Both the position numbers and the translations under genes were made by a program. From assembly GCA_009761415.1 (NCBI GenBank), contig QUOL01000020.1:310001-374000 (forward strand): DNA of 64,000 bases, written 5' to 3'. The DNA comes from Sarcomyxa edulis. Its lineage: Eukaryota; Basidiomycota; Agaricomycetes; Agaricales; Mycenaceae. Shown here piece after piece: positions 1 through 13,156 of this stretch (position 1 is the first letter of the stretch; the number at the start of each line of letters is the position of its first letter). Below the pieces are notes generated by a model. The model had not been told where the DNA came from. It did no database searches and was given only the letters and a program-made list of their open reading frames with translations.

Positions 1-1457
1 ATGTTTTTACTAGTATATGATCTACAAACATGCAATGCGACCGTCTACGAAAGAAAAGGTTTCGGAATAATCTGGTACGTCAAATGTTCTTTTGAATCCG
101 GCTACATAGTACATATCACACGTCTCAAAACGTATTTGACTAGATTCCTTGTTTTGCAAAAGTCCAAAACAGCGCTACATAAGAAGAGTCAACTAGGATC
201 CACTGCGATTCCACGCCATTTCACTATCCGCACAGCACACCTCCGATTTCGACTCCTAGAAATCCACAAGGTTGTCATCAACAATTGGAAACCAGAGTCT
301 TCCACTGCTCTGGATAGGACAATACTGGATCTCAACATAGAGAGCCGTTGTATTCTTCCGAAAAAAAGATAACCTTCACCATGATGCAGATCAGCCTTTT
401 TAGAGGTGACATTGATCCCCTGCCGACTAAAAAGTGTCTAGCTTCGTGTCCTTACACTCTAACGGGAGACATTGATCTGACAGCCTGACGGTGGATGTTT
501 GAAACGCATACACACATCATCCACACAATCTGTCACTTCTAGACGTGCTCTCGTTGTCTGTATGAAGGAATGGCATGAGCATATTGATGCCTTCCCCAAG
601 AAGAATGGGATTCACCGCGACGATTAACGATTTTGTACATCTGAAATTTTAGCAATGTGGCGAATTACTCCCCAAAAGCGGTTATACACCATCAGCGTGT
701 CATTTTTTTCACCAGTTCGGAAGTGTTTCCAGACTCGGAGACGTCTAGGTGAGTTGCGTCTTTCTAGTCTAATCTGATCACAGAAAATATCGTCGAACCC
801 GCGGCTTCAAAACGCTTCATGTCAGAGCTCGCAAGGACTCGCTCCCCCCTCGTGGCCTTCTCAGGTCTTTGAGCCTGGACATGACTCTTGGGGACGCGTT
901 GAGCGCGTTTCCAGAACACGTGGCGTGACTTGTCACTGCCGCCCGAAATGGGAATATCGTTTGTCATCCCGACATCCTGGGTTCTCGCCGAGCACCGCGA
1001 TCGTGGTTCTCTCCCACTCCCACATGCTATGCGCTAGGACCTTCTAATCGATGATCATGATCTTCGCAAGCGATATCACGAAGATCCGAAACGAGCCGGG
1101 TCCGGCGCTTCTTGTGGCTGGTCCTGTTTTCTAAACTTGGACCCATACCATACCGTCCATGGCTCGCCTGTGGACATCCGATGCAGCCTGCTAGGAAATT
1201 AAGAGATGGGTATCGGACGCGTCCAGGACCTTAGAATATTGATTGGAGTGGCACTGGAGAAGTTTCATCCGGGAATTTCGTCATTATCGCTTGATGCAAA
1301 GCGGGAGGTCCTATGTTGGCCATCACCTCCTTTGTTCCTTCCTTTGTTTTGGCCTAGCCACCCTTTCACCTTTCTGAGTTGTCACTCGGCGTAAAGCGGA
1401 CCGCCTGGCCACAGACGAACGGGCGGAGAATCAATAATACAAAACTCCGAATTGGGG
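1..1457. other. No supportable gene
   Basis: A frame of 123 codons is open from base 1 to 372 on the plus strand, but it shows no recognisable motif and may run in from outside the window. The rest has only short frames broken by stops on both strands. I see no RNA gene or mobile-element signature here. Confidence 0.4.
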
Positions 1458-1464
1458 TATAAAA
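1458..1464 (+). promoter_or_regulatory. TATA box of an unassigned plus-strand transcript
   Basis: A perfect TATAAAA is followed by a pyrimidine-rich stretch typical of a fungal transcription start and leader. About 145 bases downstream is an ATG (1605) that runs after three codons into a good 5' splice site (GTAAGC). Further splice-like junctions follow near 1768, 1809, 1878 and 1980, with exon-like pieces between them. No protein could be assembled with confidence, so this marks a probable transcript of unknown content. Confidence 0.35.
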
Positions 1465-2049
1465 GGAGTGGTGGATAAGCGAACTCTCCTTCTTCCTTAC
1501 CACCACAGTCCCTCAAGAGTGTGTCCTCTTTCGTCGTGCTCTATTCGTCGTCCCTCCTTTCTCTGACCACTTACACTCTCATTATAGGGATCTGCCACTC
1601 AAGGAATGGGAGAGGTAAGCTTATGCTGTCTTTTATCTCACATCCGCCACTGATATCAACGACCGTTTGTGAAGGAAGTTGTGACCGCCACTCGTGTTAG
1701 TCTAACTTTTGTATGCCTTTCCGTCTTGCCCTCTGTTTGCTGACGCGTCATCGTTTACTCTATTCAAGGACCACGAGCTCTACCCCAAGGCCACCTCAGG
1801 ACGAAGATGTACGTTCGTCGTTTCTAATCGCTCCTGATCGCGTCCCATCCGACAACGCTAACGCATGTCTGTCTCTAGATGAATATCAAGAATGACACGG
1901 ATTTGACAAAAAAAATGGTTCGTTCGTCTTATTCCTTTTCACATCAACGAATGCATTGCTAACCCATTGCCACCCTCTTCAGGCACACTCTGACCTGCCA
2001 CTTCTGCCCGAACAACGTAGACAAAGATTGTGGATGAATGCAAAGATGT

Positions 2050-3060
2050 TTACATCTTTCGCTAGCAGAGCAACGTCTACAGCGTTCGTGGTTTGACCTA
2101 GCGTATCGGCGGTCCTCAAAGGGGGTCAATGGTTTCAGGCTTCGTCTCGACGTCCGTCGCATCCATCCGGATGCTACGCTCCCATCTCTGGGTAGGACTC
2201 CAATTGTCTGACCCGTCATGTCAGGGTGTAGTAGGGTGCGGCGCGTCGGGGCTGGCTACGCTAGGTTAGGGGTGGTACGGTACGAAAGCGTCACTTCCAC
2301 CGCTGTTGAACCAAAGTAGACATCAAATATGTTGAAATGAAGTAGACGTAATGGTGGGGGTGACGGGAGTGAAAGCCGTGCGTATTGTTTCCATCTTTCC
2401 TCTTTGATGCTTTTCGTCTGATATCCGTCTTGTGTAGGAGGCCGACCGAGGACAGGAGAGACCCACCAAGAATATGAGGCCGACCAGGGATGTGAGGCCG
2501 ACGGAGGATCTATGAAGGTGGGTGCGTCACCTCCACCGTGCAGAGAGGGCACGTCAAGATGTGGGGTGACGAGCGATATGATGGTGCGTCAGTTTATTCG
2601 TTGTTTTGCTTCATCGTATCTGATCTCAGTCTCTACAGCTGGACGACAAAGAACAACCGGGACAGACCCAAGACATAAGGGACGACAAAGGATGACAAAG
2701 GCCGACCCCCCAGGTGTGCGGACGACAACAAGCCAACCCAGGATGTTTGAACAAGGGTCCGTCACCTCCACCGTGCAGAGAGCGCACACGTCAAGAGGTG
2801 GGGTGACGAGAGAGGGATGGTGCGTCGTATCCTTTCTTGTCGTATCCGGTCTTTCGTATCTGACGGCACTCTTTGCGCAGGAGGACCGACAATGGAGAAT
2901 GAGAAGAAAAAACAACCGCCTCTGGCGACAATGGGAACTGGGGGGCTCTGGGCTCTGGGGGGAAGGCTTTGTCGTGGGTCACACCACGACATATGTCGTG
3001 CAGCATACATACCAAAGGCTCGCGACACGGGGTTTAGAGCGTATGCCCTCTGGCAAAGGG
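2050..3060. repeat. Degenerate tandem repeat array, period about 235 bases
   Basis: The phrase GTCACCTCCACCGTGCAGAG occurs at 2526 and 2761, each followed by a similar 45-base stretch ending in GGTGCGTC. A diverged copy (GTCACTTCCACCG) starts at 2290, almost exactly one period earlier. Weaker matches fall near 2054 and 2997. Each period also holds a polypyrimidine-AG junction followed by a purine-rich, exon-like block (after 2437, 2638 and 2880). A plus frame of 189 codons (2512-3081) stays open across two copies but matches nothing I know. Confidence 0.5.
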
Positions 3061-3518
3061 AGAATCGCTCAGTACCGGTGAAAGCACGGTAATACGTCGC
3101 TCCCTCCCGGTCTCCATAAAGGATTTCCCCTGGCCGCCAAAAAAAAAAAAAAACTCTTTCGCCACTCTCTCCTTCATGCTTTCCCCCTCGTCTTTTGATT
3201 GTACGCCTCTTGGTTCCGCTAGATCCCAACCACCTTGTCTTCATTACTTACAATCTCGTAATCTCATCTCCTGCTTACCGGTAGAAATCTCTGTATCTCA
3301 CTATTTCTACAGCTCTATACCGTACCACCTCAAATGTAACATTTCGAATTATTGACGCAAACTGGGGTACTTGTGGACACATGTGGACGTGTTAGATCAC
3401 GTGTCTCTCACCTTTGCAGCTTCTTCCTTCTTCTGACAGTGATCTTCAGTGTTCGACGTTCGTCTTGAGTTTTGCTCCACCCTTACTTATCTCAGTGTCT
3501 TGCCGCCCCCCTCCTCAG

Positions 3519-5293
3519 ATGATTCAAACTGGTCTGATACCTAATGCACACAGCGACCTCATCACAGACGCTTCTTACGATTTCTACGGTCTCCGTCTTG
3601 CCACTTGCGGTCTTGACCAAAGGTCCGACTTCTCTTTTCCAACCACGAAACGAACCCCTCACACACCAATTGCGTAGAATCAAAATACACCAATTGGATG
3701 AAAGTGCCGGCCTCTGGGCTGTAGAAGATGATTGGAAGGTATCGTAGCCTACGTTGTTCAGATAGATCGAAAATTTTGTTGATCATGTACGTCGAAATAT
3801 AGGCGCACGATGCAGCCATCTCCAAAATCAGTTGGGCGCACCCAGAATTCGGGTCTATCATCGCGTCCTCGTCCTTTGATCGTACAGTAAAAATATGGGA
3901 GCAGACATCTGCCTTTGCCCCGGCCAATTCGCAACAATTGAATGGGAATGTCCCACAGCCATCGACCTCCCGATGGACAGAAAGAGCAGTCTTGGTAGAC
4001 GCCAGGGGAACAGTGAGATCAGTAGAATTTGCACCTCATCATTTTGGGTTGAAATTGGTGCGCAATAGCGCTGAAGTCTCATGTCACAGTATGTGCTAAT
4101 TTTCGAGAATGGCAGGCAACGATATCTACAGACAATCACCTCCGAATCTACGAATGTGTCGAACAACCCTCTCTACTTAATTGGCACCTTTGTGAAGAAA
4201 TAGACGTGCAGTCTTTACAATTCGTCTCCTCTCCTGCGTTCCTCTCGCGAGCAAATACGGTGGCTCTTGCTACCCCAACGCAAAGCCATTCTTCCCTCGA
4301 AGGAGCCTCAGCTTCACTCGTCGCACAGGCGTTGCAGCAAGGACTACAGCAGCAGCAGCAGAGCACAAGACCTGGGTTAGGAAACAGAGAGGCTGACGGA
4401 GGATGGTGTATATCTTGGTGTAAAGACAGATATTGGGGAGAAATTATCGCATCTGGATGTGGTATCAGTGGCACTGTGAAGGTTCGTCCTACACCCTCTT
4501 CTCTACTTTTGGTTTCTTTATTGAAGGCCGAATCCTTCACAGATAATCCAACTATCCGCGTCCAGACGTCCAATCACCCTCCTAACCCTCGATCCCTCCC
4601 CAGCTCCAACAACCGCTGCCGCCTCCTCCGCATCCGCATCTGCCCAAACTCCAAACTCAAACGCCATCCCAAACTCATCGACATTGGAACCAGATTCCAA
4701 TAACAGCAACAGCAACAACACCGCACATGGTCCGACACCTGGTACAGGCCCAACACCATACGCTATCACCTCCGTCTCGTGGGCCCCGTCGTGTGGTCGT
4801 TCCTATCACCTCATCGCCACAGGAGGTCGGGATGGGAGGGTCAGGATATGGAAGGTCAGACCGGCTGCAGATGATGTTGATGCTGAGGGCGTGGATACTG
4901 AAGGCGGGGGTGACGATGGGAAATGGACGGCGAGTGTTGTCGCTGATTTCGATCAGCACAAGTACGTATACGTGCAGTTCAATTTTACCAGACGTTAACT
5001 GATGAGGATATGTTACGCTTCTACAGATCGGCTGTTGGGAGAGTTGAATGGAATATTACAGGGTGCGTTGATTCGGAATTTGATTCTGCTGTTTTCGCGC
5101 CTATCGGTCAACTTACTCCTTCGTTTCCAGAACCGTTTTATCATCTGCAGGTAATGATGGGCGTATACGGTTGTGGAAAGCTACGTCGGGCAACGTTTGG
5201 AGGCCTGCTGGGAGTATTGGGGTGGAGCAGGCAGAGCCAACTGAGGCGGAAGCCAATGCTGGGAAGGAATCGGGGGATGTCGATATGGAGTAA
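3519..5293 (+). CDS. SEH1: WD40 nucleoporin/SEA-complex subunit Seh1
   Basis: This is the Seh1 family WD40 protein, which in fungi belongs to the Y-shaped Nup84 subcomplex of the nuclear pore and to the vacuolar SEA complex controlling TORC1. The first exon encodes HSDLITDASYDFYGLRLATC, the family's characteristic opening. Later exons give the second repeat (WAHPEFGSIIASSSFDRTVK), a blade with STDNHLRIYE, and the diagnostic WAPSCGRSYHLIATGGRDG. At least five short introns are needed (for example 3623-3677). The first ATG giving the family start is at 3519. Compared with yeast Seh1 it carries low-complexity Gln/Ser/Asn inserts between blades and an acidic tail ending at 5293. It is convergent with the glutamate dehydrogenase gene, 204 bases away. 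Confidence 0.88.
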
Positions 5294-5497
5294 TCAGATA
5301 TTGTTGGCATTCATGTTCTCAGAGCCACACACAGATGACAGAGGGAAGTTCATCGCATAATGATATAAAGTGAACATAACAAATTACAGAGGCGGGTGGG
5401 TTACATTCCTTTCCTTTCTTGAATCTTCTTGTATACAATCCTCGTTGCTCATCTGCTGGGTAATTCCGTCGTTGTTTGACTTCTATTTTGTGTACGT

Positions 5498-7351
<1,854 letters not shown>

Positions 7352-8355
7352 GGTGGATATTTGGGGAGAAAGTGGGGGAGATGATGGGGGTTGATGGAAG
7401 AGAATATATAAAAAATATAAACTCTAGATCTGAGTGCATAAAGGATTGTGCCAAATTTTGTTTCGCTATCTTTCCCCGATTTCATCCGTTTATGGTCGGC
7501 CGAAATCCAATTCAAAAAAAAATTGGGCGCGTCTGATCCAGGCACGGTCACGGGGAGGGAACGAGGCGAATCAGAATCTGATAAGATCTAATTGCAATCT
7601 CCTTATCTTCATTCTGTCAAATTCAACGTTGACCGACCTGAGGCCTAAAGTTGCAGCCAAGTTGCAGCAAATATCCATTTACTGTTCGTGGAAACATAGA
7701 CTGATGTACACTATCACTGCATGCTATATCTCAAGCTGGAGTTCAGTTCGAGTCCGGTGGGTGCCAGTGGCGCATCTCGGATGGTAAAATTCGTTGCTAC
7801 AATAGTAACCAGAAGATCCAAGCATTTGAGTACGCGGACCCTGATGAGCAAGATGAGCAAGGACAAATATCGCCACCGCTCGTGGTGTTAGAAACGCAAA
7901 CTAGCTGCGCTCTCCAAGCTAACCGCCTTTAGATCTTGTGAAAGAACGGAAGTTCGGAACCCACGCATGCACAGAGCATGCGGTTCCTTCGATGCGATGC
8001 GATGCGATACTCTTGAATCTGCTCAAAAAGCGCTGTATATTTGCTCCACCGTGCACTCTGACTACACCAAACAAACACACAGTCAGTACACAGACTGTAG
8101 AAACATAAGGACGTGCCAGCAAGAGACCTTTTGCCATTCCTGAGCTGATAGGTAAGGTAAACCTTTCCACGGATTTAATGCTGGCCTTTCAGAGGATCAT
8201 ACTTCGAGAGGATCAGAGCGTGAAGTCGAAGTTAGTCCCACGTGTCAGACGACCTCAGAAGGCATTGACACATAGGGCCAAACAACCTCCTGTGGTGTTG
8301 AACTTCAACTTGTGTGACCGTGACCCCTTTTCGATATTTTGACCTAGCTATAATC
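7352..8355. other. Intergenic: GDH promoter side, no gene seen
   Basis: This kilobase holds the upstream region of the glutamate dehydrogenase gene and no frame that looks coding. A short GATGC run (five-base period) lies near 7993-8010. No RNA gene or mobile-element ends were seen. Confidence 0.4.
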
Positions 8356-9505
8356 ATGTCGGAGATGGACCAAAAATTCATGTTCTTCAACCTCGATAAG
8401 CGCTAATCCTGGACCTGTGGTGAAGCCTGCGATTTCGGAGACTGGTTTTCGACGGGGGGAGCAACACTCTTTGCCGACAAGCTTTCGAATAGCTTGGAAA
8501 AATTATCCGGTCCTGCAGATCCATTGGACGGTCAGTATTACGTTCCTTGTCGTAAAGTGAATCTAGAACGGTTAGTCATTTTTTTGTATAGATTTTCACT
8601 TACTACACATTCACTGATGCACAACGTCGTTAGAATCGGCCTATGCGACCTACCAGTCGAGCTACAGATAGCCATATTTGAAGAACTTACAGACCCTCTC
8701 GACATCTTCGCATTGTGTCTATGTTCTATTCACTACTAGGTAGTCGGCGTCCATCGTCTACATCCAAGACGCAGTGTCCCAATCAAGTTGGGTAAGCGCC
8801 CGCATTATCTGCTTGGGGAGTTATGCAGACCCGGAAGACCTTCCTGAAGGCATTTTCTCCGAAAAGGAGGTCTATAAGTATGAGCCGAAAGAGCTGGAGG
8901 TGTATTATGGATTCACGTTCTGTAGCAATCTCCAGGGCGCGTTCGATTCTCGACCTCTGGTACCCACCGTGACGTCTTTCGATTCCAAAAAAATCAGAAA
9001 GCGCTGCCGTGTGGGCCCTTCCGGAGAAAAGAACAAGTCCGACCTGCACTACGAATATGACTTTGTGGAGTGGACTTCTGCACGGCTTTGGTCCAAGAGT
9101 GCTATCAAATCTAATAACAGCGCGGTATGCGATTCAAACAAGCCCTGGGTCCTTCGGAACCTCTCGAAGAAGGTCTACGTCCGTGCGGACAAGCTCGCAT
9201 TGAAGCCAGAACATGTCAGTCATACCGAGCCTTGGAAAATCAAGGGAATGTCTTTCGGGAGTCTAGTCGCTTTGCGGATCGCCTAGTCTTCTGATCCATC
9301 GATGTCGTTGGAGTATTCTCTAGATCATGATACACATAGAGGCGTTGGGGCTGGAGATCGGTTTGATATCATCAAGGTTGGGTGTGTCGAAGATCTGGTG
9401 GGTTCGACGGATGGTACTGCAGAGGATAAGAAAGAGTTGAGCGATGTTTGGAGGTCCGAGTTCGGAGAGGATTGGGAGAGGATAGTCGTGGGGCGCAACT
9501 TCTGA
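8356..9505 (+). pseudogene. Broken agaricomycete F-box-type gene
   Basis: The reconstructed frame follows a common agaricomycete family: an opening like MFFNLDKR, an F-box-like segment (GLCDLPVELQIAIFEELTDP), then SWVSARIICLGSYADPEDLP, WVLRNLSKKVYVRADKL and a C-terminal block with HRGVGAGDRFDI. Such proteins are thought to act as substrate receptors of SCF ubiquitin ligases. Three lesions break it: an in-frame TAA at 8404, a frame change between the F-box exon (stop about 8737) and the next block, and an in-frame TAG at 9284 where relatives, as I recall them, carry Trp (TGG). One credible intron remains (about 8574-8632). Alternative splicing could avoid one lesion but not all three. Confidence 0.6.
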
Positions 9506-10337
9506 GTTGTGTATGTTCTATCTCGGGGTTTTGGGACAGTATCGCGAGAGACGTCTTTGCATGAGAAATGAGAAAAATGACGATTCGAAGTTCAATTTCG
9601 AGACAATCACAGAAACAGACGAGGGCGATGGCAAGCCAATCATGCCACTGGTAAAATCCGTTGTCCATAGAAGATAGGTTTGAGCATGCCTTTTGTGTCT
9701 TCTGAAGAATCGTTACGATTCTGATGGGTCCGGATCGTACGTTTTTTCCTCCGTCGGATGACTTGTGAATGCCTTGGCGCGAAATGATCTTGTTAGATAC
9801 CAATGGCAACAATTGTTCAGAGACGGCATCCTATTCTGATATCAGGGATAGGGAAGTATATATTTCTCTATCTGAGGGGATGAACATGAGGTCTCCGAGA
9901 CCTGTGAAGTGGCGTTGCCTGTTCGTTAGACTTTCGATGAGGCTCTAGGAAAGAAAGATGGACATAGTGTACCTCGCTCTTGAATCCTCTAGTCATCGAT
10001 GCATGCATGCATGACCTTCCGTCTTCGTTGCATGAGATTGAGACTCGGATATGGGGAGACGAACGACCGCGGCTCTCTCCCGGCGGCCGAGTGATAAATT
10101 CCAATTTTTCCGTTGACATGATATGATCGCTGGCACCAACTTCATTCCATCCCCCATCGACTGGCTCATACTATAGGACTGTCAACGAGCTCGTACTTCC
10201 TCGTCGTACGGATCCCAGGAACACTGTCGACGTCTATCGTACCTGGGTCGAATCGAATGCTCGAACATCAATTTTAGCACCCAAAAACACACCAACTGAC
10301 TAATTGACTGAACGACTAACTGGATCCCACACTCACA
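9506..10337. other. Intergenic, only an unassigned minus-strand frame
   Basis: A minus-strand ATG at 10119 opens an 83-codon frame (to 9868) with possible splice junctions, and another minus-strand frame lies at 9372-9812. Neither resembles a family I know. The last 200 bases form the promoter and leader of the phosphatase gene starting at 10338. A short ATGC run lies near 10001-10013. Confidence 0.3.
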
Positions 10338-12862
10338 ATGCCTACGTCTATATCTACACCCCCTTATTCTAATCCTACAGAAGAGAATCCGAAGTCTTCT
10401 AATAATCCTGATTCTAATGCTAATGCTATATCCGTATCTCCACCAACCACGGGAAAACCAGTATTCACCTTGTCAGCCTCTTCCCCGTCCTCTCACTCTG
10501 ACTCTAATTCAATGGATAAGCCCCCAAACGCTTCCGCATACGCACCTTCTCGTCTCTCACAACCTGCACTAACTCTGAACGACGATTATGACTATAATGG
10601 CGAGGAGGGTGAGGGTGAGGATAGCGAGATTGAGAGTGGGGACGACTACGCACCCACCTCGAACACCATATACCCCTCCTCGTACCCAACCTCATTCTCA
10701 TCCTCCGAAAAACAAAAATATTCATCAACGACGAACGGAGTATCAGTAGAGCCCCCCAGTCGCCCCCCAACCCCGGGCCTCCGTCCCCCCTCCCTCTATA
10801 CCACTCTCCTCCCACACTGGCGCTCTACCATCCGACAATACCTCCTCGTCCGCGTCGAACGTGAATCCATCATCATCGCACGTATGCAGCGTGCGGTCAG
10901 GACACCATGGTTAGATGCGTATTTCGTGTACACGAGTTCGTTGGGGACGCATAGTTTCTTTATGACGGTGTTGCCTGCTTTGTTCTTTTTTGGGTGGGAT
11001 GATTTGGGGAGGGGGTGAGTTTGTTTGGGATGTTATTGAGGTTTACATGGACACTGCTGACGACATTTCTTCTATTTCATAGCCTCCTGATAGTCCTGGC
11101 TTTAGGCGTATACTGTTCCTCGGTGGTGAAAGATCTTATATGTTCACCAAGGCCGTTCGCTCCGCCTGTGACCAGGCTCAGTGAGTTTTCATTCATTCCA
11201 TATACTCTTTGCAAGATCATTCCCCATTCCCTCCAATACCATTCCGGTATCATTACATTTGCCGTTATATCTCCGTTCCGTCTCCATTCCTTTCCTTTTT
11301 CAATCACATTTTCGTTCCATACCTTTTCTTTGCCGCGATATCACTCCATTCCACCTCAATCTGCTATATGCTTTACGTCTATGAGCGCACTAACTAACCA
11401 ACACACTACACTCTGTAATCAGCGATCGGCAACCACCACCTAGAATACGGATTTCCATCAACGCACTCCACCAACAGCGTCTCCATCGCCCTCTTCTTCT
11501 TCTCGCACGTCCACACCTTGGCTTCTTCCTCCGCCATATCAACGACAACAGCAAGAACCCTGTACACCATCCTCCTCTTCTACACGTTCTCTATCGTGTA
11601 TGGGAGACTCTATACGGCTATGCATTCCTTTACGGATTGTGTGATGGGGGTGGGGATGGGGGCTGGGATTTGGTATGTCTTTGATGGTCATTTTGGGTTG
11701 GGAGTTGGGGGGTGGGTTGAGGGGTTGATTGGCGGGGGTGCGGGTGCTTCCGGTGAGATACCTCCATTTTTCATGAAGGAATAGGATTGACTGACGGGTA
11801 CGCTGTGCGATAGGTGCATGGACAGGCGCAGGCTGGATAGTCCCACTAACCCTCATCCCATGGGGTATATTCGCGGTAAACCAACACCCTCAGCCTGTCG
11901 ATGATTGTCCGTGTTTCGAGGATGCGATAGCGTTTGTGAGTGTGATGTTGGGAGCGTTGGTGGGTAAATGGCATGCTGGGTATTTCGGGTGGGATTTGGG
12001 GCATTGGCAAGCTGGGTTGGGAATGGGGCAGGAGGGACAGGGACAGGTGTATATGCCGGGAAGCAAGGGGACGTGGGATCCTACGGAGGGGATGTGGGTG
12101 AGGACGTGGAGGGATGTGGGTGTTTGGTGGGGTGTTGCTGGTGTTAAGATGGTTGTTGGTATTTTGGTGATCTTCACATGGCGTCTGCTGGCCAAATCGG
12201 CACTTCATTTGGTGTTGCCGCCTATTTACAGGGTGTTGGCGAAGGGGTTCAGGTTACCGAATAGAAGGTTTTATACGCCTGCTACTGATTATAAAAGGTA
12301 CGTTCGTCTCTATTATTCATTTAGTACCACTCGTTAACTCCATCGCATTTGGACAGTGTCCCGAGTGAATTCAGTGGACACCACGCACTGCGTCCCATCC
12401 CTAGTGTTATCGACTTACCGGGGACGGGTGGGGTGGGAGTAGAGGTGGGTGGTATTGGGGCTGGTGAACATGATTATGGGTATGGGGTGGAGGTCAGTGG
12501 GAGTCGGAAGGATCGGCTGGGGGTGGGGAGGGTCATCAAGATGCGGGGAGGGATATCGAGTGGGCATGGCAAGCATGAGGTTGGACCTGGCAATTATAAT
12601 GCTAGTGGCGGGGGTAGTGTGACTTGGGTGGATGGAGATCGTGTTGGGAATGAGCAGGGCAAGGATGGGGAGTTGGTCAAGCATTATGATGCCGATGGTG
12701 AGTGGCTTTGACTATTCTACTTGTGATTTATTCTGACTCTGACTTTTTGTAGTTCTGACAAAGGTGATTGTGTATTCTGGTATCGCGGTGTTGGCTTGCC
12801 AGGTGTTGCCTGTGTTGTTTGAGATACTAGGATGGGGTGTCAAATCGTGGCCCATGAATTGA
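10338..12862 (+). CDS. Sphingoid long-chain-base phosphate phosphatase (PAP2 family)
   Basis: A multi-pass membrane PAP2-type phosphatase resembling yeast Lcb3/Ysr3 and mammalian SGPP, which dephosphorylate dihydrosphingosine- and phytosphingosine-1-phosphate in the endoplasmic reticulum. All three active-site motifs are visible after splicing: KDLICSPRP (K-x6-RP), GFPSTHSTNS (PSxH) and YGRLYTAMHSFTD (R-x5-H-x3-D). About 150 Ser/Pro-rich and acidic residues precede the catalytic part, and hydrophobic segments follow up to VFEILGWGVKSWPMN. At least five introns are needed (the first is 11015-11082). The Gly-rich segment around 12420-12700 is low complexity and less certain. Substrate preference is inferred from the family. 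Confidence 0.8.
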
Positions 12863-13156
12863 GCTTCCCTGCTACAGTTACCCTACAGTATAACATTTTT
12901 ACTACCTAAAAATCGACTGTGATGGAATTGAATGGAATGATAAGTCATCAGCCGAGAATGCGTAACCTGGTGTTGCCGTGTTATGTTACGTAATCACCAT
13001 GCTCAATCGGCGCAGCCCGTCCAACCTTGTCCTTCTCATCCACAACAGCGACCACAGCAAACTCGACAGCGAGCTCATCGACATCGACAACGACGAACAT
13101 ATCGAACACATAACTCGACGACAACTACTAGTATTCCATAGCTGGCATCGCTGAAG

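Noticed and set aside
4527..4769. Minus-strand frames over SEH1
   Set aside because: They are mirror frames of the Gln/Asn/Ser-rich insert of SEH1, giving runs of Cys/Leu.
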